Part shown: in pieces, positions 47,448-60,700 of the stretch
How the letters are laid out: each line of letters opens with the position of its first letter
Numbering within the stretch: position 1 is the first letter of the stretch
NCBI GenBank assembly: GCA_963693285.1
Contig: OY848924.1
Span: 805,501 to 869,500 of the forward strand
Reading direction: 5' to 3'
Source: Xestospongia muta
Taxonomy: Eukaryota > Porifera > Demospongiae > Haplosclerida > Petrosiidae
Length of the DNA: 64,000 bases
Notes under the pieces: generated by a model
What the model saw: only the letters and a program-made list of their open reading frames with translations
Database searches by the model: none
What the model was told of the DNA's origin: nothing
Program-made: the position numbers and the translations under genes

Positions 47448-50400
47448 AAAATCATTCGCAGTGGCTAGAGGTCCGGCAACCGGATCGAATTTTCCAGCAC
47501 TACAGGTCGGTCAGTGTCATATCCGGACGTAGACGGACGCAACGCACGTGGCAGTGCACAAACTATGAAGCAGGTGGTACTATGTCCTTTACTATAGGGG
47601 ATATGTTCGATTCATTCGACGAGTTACAAAGCAGAATAAAGAAATTTGAAGTAGCCAGCAACGTCCAATTGACACACAAGGATTCAAGAACCCTCACTGC
47701 AGTGAAGAAGCAGGTTCCAAAGAGAGTGGAGAAAGCAAATCAAAACTTGGTATACTTCAGTATTGACTCAACTTGTCTCTTTGGTGGAAAAGGGTATCAA
47801 GAGAAAGGGTCTGGTTTAAGACACCATAAAAGGTAGGTTTGTTTCATGTACCACCTTTTGCTCAATGTACTCATTCATCCACTGATATGTTCTTTAGTAC
47901 ATTCAATCAAGGATGTTCTGCAGGTGTCAAACTTCGTCTTACAGAGGATTGTCAGAAGCTCATTGTTACATATGTTCAGATGGAACATAACCATGCTATA
48001 TCTAAGGTAATTGAAATTTATATGGACCATAAAATGATGTTATAGTACATGTACTGAATGTGTTTGTAGGAAGTATTCAGTCACTTACCAAAACAAAGAA
48101 AGCTTGACGATGGACAAAAAATGGAAGCACAATCCTTGCTTAAAATGAAAGTGAATAAGAAGCTGGTACAACAACACTTAACTTCTACTGGTAGAGTTGT
48201 CATACTGAAGGATATTAGTAACATGCAGACTCAAGTTAATGCAGCAAAAGGTGATGGAAATAACCTAGATGCTGTAGTTAGTCGCTTAAGAGAAATTGAA
48301 GGTAACATAAGTGATTAAAGCCAGATGATATTATTGTCATCATGTGTAGGATCAACTGTAGAAGTTTTTATAAATGAATGTGATGGGAAGAAGATTTTCA
48401 CTGGTCTCTTTTTTCAAGACAAGCTGATGAAATACTATTTCCAGTGCTATCCTGAGATGCTAATGGTTGATGCAACATACAAATTGAATGAATTGTGACT
48501 TCCACTTTACTTGCCAGTAATGGGCAAAGTGAAATAATTTCAATATTTCTTACATCACTGGAGACAAGAGAAGGTATCTTGAAAATGGTGAAGGCTTTTA
48601 AGGCTGCCAATTCTTCATGGAACAGGACTGGTGTAGTTATTTCTGACAAAGATTTCACTGAGCGTGCTGTTTTCACTGAGGAGTTTCCAGGTGTTTCTAT
48701 GCATATCTGTCTTTTCCATGTACTCAGAGGCTTTCGACGTGAAATAACTTGTGATAAGTTGGGACTAAGATCTGGGGAACGAGACCATATCCTGGAACTA
48801 ATAACAAAACTTGCATATGCAAGATCTGAGGAGGAGTATCATGAGCACTATACATCATTATTGAGTACTAACTTGCAGTCTGTTATAGCCTATTACAATG
48901 CCAATTGGCATTGTAATCATCATGAGTGGGTGGAAGCTTACAAGTCAGTCAGTTTTACCTTAGGAGAGTGAACAAACAACCACATTGAGAGTATTAACAG
49001 CAAGATAAAAGTGTTTGTTCTCGATTTGGAAGCTTATCACGCTTCTTTGATCAATTTTTTGCTGTGTTAGCTGTTCTTCGTAACGAACGGGACCATTACA
49101 CCATTATGGCTTCAGTCAAAAAGCCCATTTTTCCAGCAGATATTCCTGATTCAACTGATATTGGTTTGCTGACCCCATATGCTTGTCACTATGTCTCTAA
49201 GTAACTTGCATTTCGAAAAAACATTGCCCTTATAGCGACAGACAAGGATGGTCTGTACACTGCTTCTTCTAGTGAAGGTACATAATTATTATACATGATG
49301 GCTTATAACTACTAAAATTATTATGGTGTCTTGAATTAGGTACTCTGAGTGTGAGCAATGATGCATGTCAGTGCAAATTTTGAGTACAATGAAACTGCCT
49401 TGCAGGCACATGTTTGCAGTACATGAAAAAGAAGGTGTTTCTCTTTTGTCAGCAAGGGATATTCCTGACCGTTGGAAGATGTCTTACCTTCAGCAGGTGT
49501 TTAGAATCATGAAGCAGCAGCAAATGATGAGACTTATCAAGTAACTCCAATAAGTTATATTATGTCAGTTAATTATATAGTTGTCTCTTAAGTGTATGTC
49601 CACAGAACAATAGGAAACAGTGCTGTCTCAACATGACAAATTCAGGAGAGCCAAGGCAATAATTGAGCAATTACCTTCTCTTGCTTCAGAAGTTGAAATG
49701 GATGAGTTCAAGGAGTGAATAGATGTATTGGAGCAATTGCATAGTATATGGCAAAGAGGTGGAAGGGCTGTTGTCACTGAGGAAGTAGCTTCTAGTCATC
49801 AGTGCTTTGAAATGATTGGTAAGTGTAAATATAGTATTAGTTATACCTGATTTTAATTTTCACAAATAGAGATGATAATTACAAAGACAATTAAGGTACA
49901 GACACATTACATGAATGTTTATTAGGTGTATTTTTTAGATAATCTGGATTGTCTAATACACTGCTTAAATGAAGATGTTGGATGTATCAATGATCTAGAT
50001 AGTACCAGTGTTGACATCCAGAGTGAAGGTTTCTTTACTTCCATTAATTTCGAACATCTGTTCATTACTTTCAGATAATAATGAGAACATAGCAGGTAGA
50101 TCTAGTATTGGAGATACACAATGTGACTCAGATAAGGAGAACAATGGTGAGTATATGTACAGTATATGTTTACAGTTGTTATATGTAGGTAACATTATTT
50201 CAGGTCTAGATAGTGTTAAACTACCACCTAAGATGAGGAAAAGGGGAAGGCCTAAGGGAGCAGAGAAAACAGTTATAGGTCTGCCTAATAAGAAACAAAA
50301 GCTAAACAAGCCCATTACCTTCTTAAAGAAACCTCCTGTTGACAGAGAGAAGGGTATGTGACCTCTAACTGCATTCTTAACAATTAATTAATATTTTATA

Positions 50401-50908
50401 GTAATTTTGCTCTGGTTTGTCGACCCCATTATTGCTGAGGCTGCCATTTCCTATAAAGCTTTGATTAAAGAATATCAGGTGGAGATAAGGTCTGAGAAAG
50501 TGACTGGTTCTTGTTTGGATCCACAAGTGTGCCTAGAAATATCCAAGAAGTACTTCACAAGAAAAGCCTGGTTAGCAGTAGAGACGTAATTGCTATCATA
50601 AAAGGAAGCCCTCTGTTGTATTGTGGCAGATGTAGAAGTCCTATCAATGATGAAACTGAGTCATCCATACAATGTGATAGTTGCTTGATTTGGTACCATT
50701 TTAAATGTATCAACTTGCATAATCTACCGAAGTCTAAACTTTGGTTATGTAGATCTTGTCATAATAATAAATACCTGTGGTCAAGTTTGATTTTTGAAAT
50801 CCAAAGTCACAGCCATGTACATTGCGTCTGTCTATATGACACTGCCGGACCTGTAGTGCCGGAAAATTCTATCCAGCTGCTGGACCTCTAGCCACTGCGA
50901 AAATCATT
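47448..50908. mobile_element. MULE (Mutator-like) element with 9-bp target duplication
   Basis: Element 47457-50899. Ends are inverted repeats: left CGCAGTGGCTAGAGGTCC, right its complement; similarity extends over about 60 bases through AATTTTCC-GCACTACAGGTC. The 9-base AAAATCATT directly flanks both ends (47448-47456 and 50900-50908), matching the 8-9 bp duplications of Mutator elements. It carries one plus-strand transposase relic with SWIM and PHD-like parts. Confidence 0.92.
47582..50775 (+). pseudogene. ZSWIM-like MULE transposase, decayed
   Basis: Recognisable exons 47582-47832, 47898-48006, 48070-48301, 48350 onward. N-terminus: FAR1-like zinc/DNA-binding region (CSAGVKLRL, HNH-type MEHNHAISK). 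Catalytic core: MLMVDATYKLNE (first Asp), then FHVLRGFRRE and a TNNHIESINSK Glu motif. SWIM: CQCKF followed by a disrupted C-x-H. The C-terminus has a GRPKG AT-hook-like stretch and a PHD-like zinc finger at about 50620-50775 (YCGRC, CDSCLIWYHFKC, WLCRSC). Damage: TGA at 48496-48498, a frameshift soon after, TGA at 48969-48971, another frameshift near 49015-49030, and stops inside the SWIM motif near 49380. It cannot make transposase. Confidence 0.8.
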
Positions 50909-51789
50909 AGTAGTCAAGTCTAGTATAGATATCATACTAGTATTATCAGATTTAGAGAGGGGGACTCATAATAACCATTCCTCTTAAAATAAATAAAGCA
51001 ATGATACTGTTTTCAATTGCAGAGTTGAACCCGATCCAAAGCAGATTTAAAGTCTACTTGTGGAAGTAATTATAATTAAATACATTTACGTCTGCATAAG
51101 GAGCCTGAGGGTAGCCCCTGTAGTTAGAAAGGATTGACCCCCACCCAAATCGTCTAATGACGTCATCAAACGTCACGTGATGGCGCTCTTTCCCAGCAAA
51201 GAAAGAGAAGTTGTTGTATATACGAGTGACTAAGTTGGTAAGTAATATAAAGTAGAAGTTAATTAGTAGTATTGTATGTAGATAATATGAGTCATGGGTC
51301 ATGTTAACACTTGCAGTACTACAGTGTTTACTTGTTGACTACATACACGAGATATGTTACTTCTTATGACATTTGATTGAAGAGGAAGTACATTCTTTTC
51401 TATGACTTAGTGTATTTCTAGCTAGTTCTGGTAACAAGAGAGTATTTCAGACAATTACAAAGATAGAAGAGTTAAGGCTGTATAAACACAAGCTATGTTC
51501 ATTTGTTTTTGGAGTTCCAACTTTTTAACTCTCTATGTTTGAAAAAAGTCTCTTTATTTGTTTCAATGTTTAAGATATTGTACTTGAGATGATGTTGACA
51601 TGATCATGTTGTATATGATTGTACAATGACAATAAATGAAGACCATACAGTTTATTGTCTTTGTTATATAAAGTGATATATATAATACATTATAGTATAA
51701 CTGATATATGTACATTGATATCTAATGTTCTATTATAGAACTAGATCAACTTAACAGTACCAGCCAAGGGCTGCCAGCCCCTCCTGGCA
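50909..51789 (+). promoter_or_regulatory. Probable promoter and 5' UTR of gene G
   Basis: A CRE-like TGACGTCA (51158-51165) and an E-box CACGTG (51174-51179) lie close together in a locally GC-richer patch. A noncoding exon may end at the GTAAGT near 51238 and resume at AG 51738, just before the start codon at 51790. Apart from this I see no gene. Confidence 0.45.
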
Positions 51790-54700
51790 ATGGCAGCTCA
51801 ATTATCACAGGAAGAGCTGTCAGAAGAAGAGCAATCAGATGAAGAACAGGAAGATATTGTAAGTATATTAGTAACTAATCCAGTATACTACATGTGTTAG
51901 TGTACAATCAATACATTACATATTATTATTAAGTATGGTATGGTTTATATGTAGAGAAAGACATGACAAAATGGCTGTCACACTCAATCTATTACAGTAT
52001 ATTGTTAATGTTCCCTCATAAATTTATTTCAGCATCACTTGCCATTATTGAATATTTTACATGTAATAAGTTCTTTGATAATGTTATAAAGTATTACTAA
52101 TAAAGTGGAGAACTGGGAACTAGCTAAACAGTCAAATTGTTTCTCTTAATTCTTGTACTCCTTTTTACATAAATAGAAAAGATTACTTGGAAATAGACTA
52201 CACAGCTTCTTCATAACTCAAATGTTCATTAAGTGATAGTTTATTACAAGCTATAGACTTTAGTTGAGTGACATTATATCTGATTACCTGTGATAAATAT
52301 TTACACTATTAATATTTATTAATTTACAACTGATCATGTTCATTATCACATGATAAATACTATTAGTTATGTAAACAATGGTTGTATCTACTATCATTCT
52401 ATGGACCTGTCTCTATGTGTTCATAGTAGTCACTTTAATACTTGAATAATGTCCAGTTATTACTATTACTTGATCATATCACATATCAAATAAATATTAG
52501 CAACAAAAGAATGGAAAGAAGATGATTGAACTGTTTATTATTAGTTAGTGTAGTCTTGTATTTGTAGTATAGTCTAATTGTCTCTGTTAGTTATATACAT
52601 AATACTAATTACATCATGTTCTTTTTATATAAATAGTGTCACTTTGTGTATTGTGTATTTGACCTGTCCTATAGTTTTATTAGTCTCATATAATACATGT
52701 AGTTGTGTATGATTTACTAGTTTTAAATGTAATGACTTGTTTTATTATTATATAGAACAGTGAACTTTGGAGGTCTGCTAGAGATGGACATTTAGAAAAA
52801 GTCCAACAAGCCCTTCAGAAAGGAGCAAACTTGAAATATCGTGATTTGGTAAGATTCTATTAATTTCCCTTTAACCTACTGTTATTATTTGTGTCTACTA
52901 ACTTAGTAATTAATTCAAATTATGTAGATTTAACCCTTAGAGACCGACGCCCATTATAATTTAACTTAAATTAAATTGCAACAGGAAGTCACGTGAATGC
53001 TCTTAAAAAACGTTCACGATTATTAGTTAGCAGACTTGTTGTTCTAGCAGTTTGTCATCTCTTTTACTTGTCTAAAGCGCTTTCTGAGTACACCGAAGGT
53101 TGCTGCTGGTCTCGAAGACTCTAAGTAATCATATAACGAAGACTCGCGTTTATGTTTGAGTTCTACGTATACGTGTAAAGACTCGACCTATTGGCATTCT
53201 GTAAAAAGTGAGATAAGAGTGAAAAGTAACTGTAAAGTATATTATAGTATATACTATATCTTAGATAACGTTTAGAAAGTTAGTAAAATATATATAAGTG
53301 CTATTAATCTGTTCCAGACTAAAGGCAACTCTGGGAAGATGAAAATAATATGTATCTGTAGAATGTATAATATATGATAATAGTGTATGTTATATTAGCT
53401 GTAAGATGTACACATGTAGCAAGTACGTTAACAGTAGGAGTTAACAGTCACATAGTGATCCTTGTTATTTGTATTTTTTTCTAGTATGATAGCTTTTGAA
53501 GCATTCATCTGGGCATAGAGCAGGGTTGTCAGTACATGTAGAACAAACATACAAGGTTAAATGCCTTTCACCATTTTCTGAACGATCACTACATACAACA
53601 CAGTCTCTTCTTTTTTGTCGCTTTTCTAGGAAATGCGGTTGTCCACTTAGTCGGTCAATATTGGATGATGAGGTCGAAACTGGTCGTGATGTCTGGACTG
53701 TATCTACTAACTGAGTAATCAGCTCTCTTCGAAAAGCAAGATGTGTCATGTTGTTACCAGTGTCAGCTTGTGTTTTTTTGTGAATTATGTAAGCATTGAC
53801 AACAATCATCTCAACAATCCAGAAAAATACCTTCCGCCACCACTTTATAGATTTGTGAAGGAAACTGTAGTAGCTCATCATTTGATCAAGCTTGTCGACA
53901 CCTAACATAAAATTGTTATAGTCTATGATGACATTGGGTTTGCGTTTGGTTGGTTCATTAGGCCTATAAGTAAACGTAAGTAAATAAGTAAACATGTTGC
54001 TAAGAAAATGTATTTACCTTTTGGATGGAACATCACTTGTGCCATTAGAGTGCTTTGTAGATAGCATTATAATTTTTCTTTTATCTGTCCATGCTAAAGC
54101 CATTTTTTTTCCACTTCTAAATGCTTTCACAGTTCCCCTTTTTTGTTTTGATTTCTCCTTTAGCACCTTAGGTAGACCTTTCTTGTTTGCAAGGATAGTA
54201 CCAGTGACAGTAAATCCAATTTCATCTAGCTCATCAGCTAAAGGTAGGCTAGTGTAGAACCTATCTGTGTACAAGTCATATTGCTTTTTTTTTAGATAGT
54301 CACAGAGTGTTAGAACTACCTTGCACGTATGAGATAAATCTGGTCTCTCGATGAGACAAGTATCTTTACCATAATAAACAAGTAGGTTGTGCATGTATCC
54401 AGACTTGCTGTCAGACAAAACATAGGCTTTTATACCCCAACAGGTTAGGTTTTCCTTTTATGTATTGCCTGAAGCTAACTCTACCTCTAAAGGAGATTAC
54501 TGCTTCATCAATAGCTACTTGTCTGTCTGGTGTGTAATTAGATTTTATGATTGGTAACAATAAATTGATAAATGGCTGTATCTTGCTTTGTCTAGGTCTT
54601 GCATCAATCTCACCTACGTGAATCATTCCAAGGATTTGGAGGAAACGGTCTCGTGGCATAACTTGGCGAAAGAAAGGAATATTACATGTAGCACAAGTAG

Positions 54701-57700
54701 ACCAATAGTCACGGATGCGCTGTAACTGTATTATTCCCATATTTAGAATAATTGCAATGAACGCTTTCATTTCGTTTATTGTAACTGCTTTCCAGTTCCT
54801 ATAAACAGAGCGTCTCCCACTATGTTTTTGTCGTTTGTGCAGAGCATATTCGTTGGTTTTGTCAACTAGATATTGCCATACAGCAGAAGTAAAAAAAAGA
54901 TTAAGACATTGTATCGGTGATAACCTGTCAGCAAGATTAGCGGTCGGGCCTGGTGTTTCAATGAATGGTAGTTGTAATGGTGGAATGTCAGTGTCTGTAT
55001 CTATATAATATATAATTATGCATAGTAAAAAATAAAATAATTGTACCTTTTATTTCTTTCCACTTATAACATGACTCTTTTTGGCATCTAGTATTCTTAC
55101 TACTTCCTCCTCGTACTCCTCTACCTCGTTCCCTTCCTCTCCCTCTAGTTACTCCTCTACTTTGTCCCATTCCTCCTCCTGTAGTCACAGCTGACATGGA
55201 TTCATCTTCACCACTGTCTTCACTTGACTCATCACTACTGCCATTACTACTCTCACTACTCACCTCTTCCTCATTCATATCATCACATTCTTCATCACTT
55301 ATATCTGTATCAATCTCTGATAATCTATCAATCACTTCCTGAGCATTCATTTTACTTTATTAATTGTATAAACAAATAAACAATCAAAGACAAGCGCTAC
55401 AATAACTGTGGTTTTAAAATTCACACCTAGTCACGAATGTGTGACTCCCGGTTTTTATTTACATTTATCATGTGTCACAATATCGTGACTTCCGTGTTTT
55501 TGACGTAATAATTGCTGTCACGAATTCGTGACATCCGGTCTCTAAGGGTTAATAAGTATTAATTCATTTTAGTCACACCTAAATATTAATTAAAAACTTC
55601 AACATTTACACAATTTATTAATTATTATTCTATTTGTTAAAGTTACTGAATTAGTATCCACAATTAATAACATACATGATCTTTACATGTAGTATTTTTA
55701 ATATTGTCTTATAATTTAATTGAATGAAATCCATTATATTGTGTGATAGTAATGTCTAATTAATGATACATGTCAATGTAAAGTAATAGCTTGTATCGTG
55801 TATACACAGATATGGAATTGGATTTTATTTCATGTATTAAAATATATTTGTTTATTATATAGGTTGGTTATGGTTATTATTATACACGAACAACACCTTA
55901 TACTGTAGCTTATATCAGAGGTCATAATACAATAGTCCAGTTCTTAGATAATGCAGGTGCTACTCCTGATTATGTAAGTGTATACATGTATGCAGTTGAG
56001 GTCAATATTTAGTATAACTCAAGTGTTTGATTGTTACATTGATATTATGTACATGTACATTAAAATGTCTCCTATTTAATGCCCAAGTCCTTATACACAT
56101 AACAATACATTTAATGGATAATTATTATGACCTTTACTGATATAATTGTTGTGTACCTATGTTCTGTTTATCTCCACACTACCTTTCTTTTAATATTAGT
56201 TTCTATAGCTAGTAACTATCATTAAATCTTTAGTTTAAAACAAATCATATAACATTAAGATACAACAGTGTTACCAATTGACTTCATATAACATTTACAA
56301 TTACATTAATTAAAGTCAAGATATATTACTGAGTGTCTTAGCACTAGGTAAATGTTTGTATATCTGTCATGTTTAGGTATGTAATTAATTGGTTTCAGAA
56401 GATGTAACCACAGGAATGTTTATTTATAACTAATAAAATTCAATAGACTTATGTAAAGGTTAACGCCCACTTGAAGAGGTTGTAAAATGGTTTAGTGAGT
56501 TGATTTTAGTATTTCATATTTACCAGGCTTCTATTTAGTCTTTAGTTTGTGTATCAATTTGTTAAGACTTTTTTGAGAAGAAGATGAACTGGACTGAATG
56601 TATTTCTAATTTTCTATATTCTGTCCGAGTTGAGTTGAGCCACCCAGACATGTGAATAACTTCGCTGATTTACATGCTATCTACATGGAACTTGCACCAA
56701 TCAATTCAGCTCGCAAACGCTCATTTTATATGTAAAATTTGGCTGTCTAGTGCTACAAGAAAGTAGCAAACTAAAAAACTCCATACATTTTCAATGGCAT
56801 ACCTTTGGCATACTCAAATTACACAACTTTTGAGGATATAACAAAAATCGCTTTTCACCTTGAGAAGTCAGTCATTTATCACATGGCAATTCAAAATTAC
56901 AGTTCTAATTATATGAACAAATGTTCTATTATAACAATTATTATTATTAAAATAATAATCAAGTATTGTCTTTTGCAATTTTAGGCAGCTATAAAGCCAC
57001 TGTGGTTCTGAAAAAACCTTTTAACAAAGAAGAAAGACTAAGAATACTTGAAACTATTTGTCATCAGAGCTATCAGTAGCCTTTTGATGCTGGTACATGA
57101 AACTCCTGTGGCATCAGAGGTTCGTTTAAGAGGTCCTTGAGTCTGTTGATGCCTGCTGACTTCCTCGAAATAGCTATAAACATTCGCAACAACCTTCTTT
57201 GTTTGTGATTCAGTCTTTTTTACTCTGCATTTTCACGGCCATGAGAGAAAACGTGGTTTGTTCTCATGACATTCACGTGAACAAACAATGAATAATATTA
57301 AAATGTATTCAGCGCTAATTGCACTTGATTAGGTGAGAAAATACCTCACCTTATATTCCATGCATACAACACCTTTTTTTAATGAAGGGCCCACTCAACT
57401 CGGACAGAGTATAAACAATGACTAAATTGTCTTTGACTAGCTATCCATATTAACCCTATGGTAGCACTGTAAATCTTCCATCATAAAGTAGATCTTTATC
57501 TATCTATTTGTGAATGTTAGTATTAATGTCTTGAAATTATTTTAGATAAATAAAGTGTACTTTAATATGTTGGATATAGTTATATAACACTGTACATGGT
57601 CATGTACTTTATACATAGTTAATAATGGAGCTTCTGGTTGATGAAATCAGGGTCATGTGACGTTTATGTACATGTGTATTCCTAGTATATACTGTTGCAT

Positions 57701-60700
57701 TTATTATAATGTACATTATCTGTATTTACTTATTGTGATTTCTTAGGATGAAATATTGTTAACAGCTGCTTTAGGAAGACTAGTAGATATAGTGAAAGAA
57801 TCTTTAAAGAAGAACGCTAATGTGAATGCTAAAGGGAAAGATGAAGTAAGTTATATCTTATTACAGTAAATGACTCTTTTCTAGTAAATGATAACTCATT
57901 AATTTCACAATTATAAGTTTATTTAAAAACAATATAATATTTTCATGAGAAGTCAGATATACAAGATTTAATGCTTTGAGCCTTTGAATAATATTTTTTT
58001 CATTAAATATTCAAAACCTAATGAGCTATACTGTATATGTCATGACATTGTAATATAGGAATCAATATGATAATGAAAACACTAGGACATTGTAATAGTT
58101 TGTGTGTAGATATCAACAATTGAAAACCAAAGTATGATACTCAAAGCCACAGTACATAATAAGAATCCACAGTTCAATGTATAATTTGACTTCTATGTTA
58201 TGAACTTACTATATCTAGATACCACAATAAACAATGTTGTTGTATTGTTGTAGTAGACATTGTTTCATCTAGAAAGTGGCTTAATCTCTTTTTTCCTATT
58301 TCCATAAGACTTCTCTATCATTTTACTTTATTGACATTGTCATACAATGTTAATGAACACGATATTTTTAACCCATACCTTTAATTAATATGTCTATTTT
58401 GACATTTTGGCAGACTTTCTACTAGCTTTTACTATTAGTACAACTTTTTGCCAAATTCAAGTTTATCAAAAGACTATTATTTTATTTGTAAACTAGTAGA
58501 TTTGTATTTATTGATATAAAGTGGGTTCACAAAACTAAACTTGTATATGTGTCACGTCACGTTCTTGGTGTTGAGTTACGTAGTGCAGTGTCAATACTGT
58601 TCATATAAACAAGATGATGTATGTGAACTAAACTCCGCCCTCATCATGGAGATAGAAGTGTTGCTGCTTGCTTTACTTTACAGATGACAAAGAAGGCAAC
58701 AGAAACAAAGAAAACTGTAGGTACATCCTTTATTTACTCAATGGCTCCAACAAGTCATGATAAGACAATTCAAAATAGCATGACAAAGTATATTATTTCC
58801 GTTCACTGTTTCTTTAGTTATTTGGCTAGTAACTTCCTTCCATGCATTTTCTCTTGTTCTTACATCCTTATAGCTTTTGCTTGATACTTGCTACAAGCAA
58901 GGGAGACAACAAACAGCCTTGATAAGTTTCTTGTCTGCCATCAAACATGTAGTTATTGAAATTTGATTGGCTGAACGTATTACTTGGAACGTCAAGATAG
59001 AAATTAATTCTATCCTTGTTTTGCAACATGTCATGTTGTGTGTCATGCATGGACTGTGTTCATAAAAAATGATATACATACACAACGTGACATGACACAA
59101 ACCTTTGTGTTGTTATGTGAACCAGCCTATAATGTTGTCTTTGGTAAATGATATTCATGGTTAATGAATGTTAGCCCACAAATGACATGAACATTTCTAT
59201 TATTAAATTCTTTGGACCTAACCTTTGAAATCTACTTAGTCTGTGGACTAACAAAATAGTAGGTAATCCTTAAGAATCCTGGTATTCACAGAGGTACCAC
59301 TAGATTTGTAAAACTATATTGTGTTATAGTACAAACTTATTTATGTAGTTATTATTAAATCTAGCATATGACTGTGTGAGGAAAACCCTGCATATCCACA
59401 TATTAATTTAACATTAATTACCTATTGTGTTTTCATGTCCTGTGTAATGATATATTGTATACAAATCTAAACAAGGAAGTTTGTAGAAATTACATGACCA
59501 AATTTATATCGTATGAGTTATATTTTAAAATACATTACATAATAATAAACAAACAAGTCCTACATATCATGTAGTTAATAATAATGGTAGTCATGATCCA
59601 AAAATAAATTATTACTCATATCTTTCAGAGCAGGTGTTACAATTGTTATACTAATCATCAGTGGATCCACAGTGTAGATATAGAGGGTGCACAGACCATG
59701 TGGAAAGCATGGTGCAAAAATTTCAAGCCTAATAAAAATGAATTTATTTATTATTTATAGACACACCTTTTTAATCACAAGACAGTAATGTCAATAAAAC
59801 ATCAGGTATAGCTTTGTAAGTTGTGGTTGCAAGAATTTGCTATGAATATAGTTAAAGTAATAATTTTTATCACAGGATGCAACTTGATGATTGACTATGA
59901 ATATTATTAGAGAATAAAAAGGAGGTACCTGGAGTACACAGGCACCCCCCTAGATCCACCAGAGCTAATACTTGTATTAATATAATATTGTCAGTTGTTT
60001 CTTATCACTAAATGTTTATAAACTAATAAATATATGCAATACCAATACATCCTTAAGCATTTTAGGACAATTTTTATAATTTTAATCCTGTTTAAATTTT
60101 AATAAGAGGTCCATTTTATTATTGGTATATATTATAATATTATAATATTCTATAAAATTTAATGTTAAACTCCAATATTTGTGATATGGTCAGTGTATAT
60201 CATTTGTAGAGATTACCGTAGTTCCCTGAGTAAGCGCACATGGGCGCTTACACTTCATTTGCAATTTGAAAGGGGTGGGCTCTTACGTGCGATTTTTCAA
60301 AAACGGCTTCTAGTAAGCCCCACTTATAAATAATTAATTATTCACCATGAAGTTGAAGCTGCCCACATCATACATTCCATATGTATGATGTAGAAGTTAA
60401 AGCTGTTGAGGCTCTGAGAACTCACCCTATGTTAAACCTCCCTATATTCTGAATATATTAACATGTAATAGACATTGCTATTATAATAAACTTGTGGTTA
60501 CATTGAGAATACACAGTTACCCCTTAATTCTGACAGACAAAGAGTAATGTCATGGAACAATGTGTCTTATCTGGAGCTGTCCTTATTGACATTGTCATAC
60601 AATGTAAATGAAGAAGGAATTTTTTAATCCACAACTTTAATTAATATGACTATTTTGACATTTTGGGAAACTTCCTACTAACCTTGTACTATTAGTACAA

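Noticed and set aside
53994..54257. Plus-strand frame inside the piggyBac element
   Set aside because: Shadow of the minus-strand transposase.
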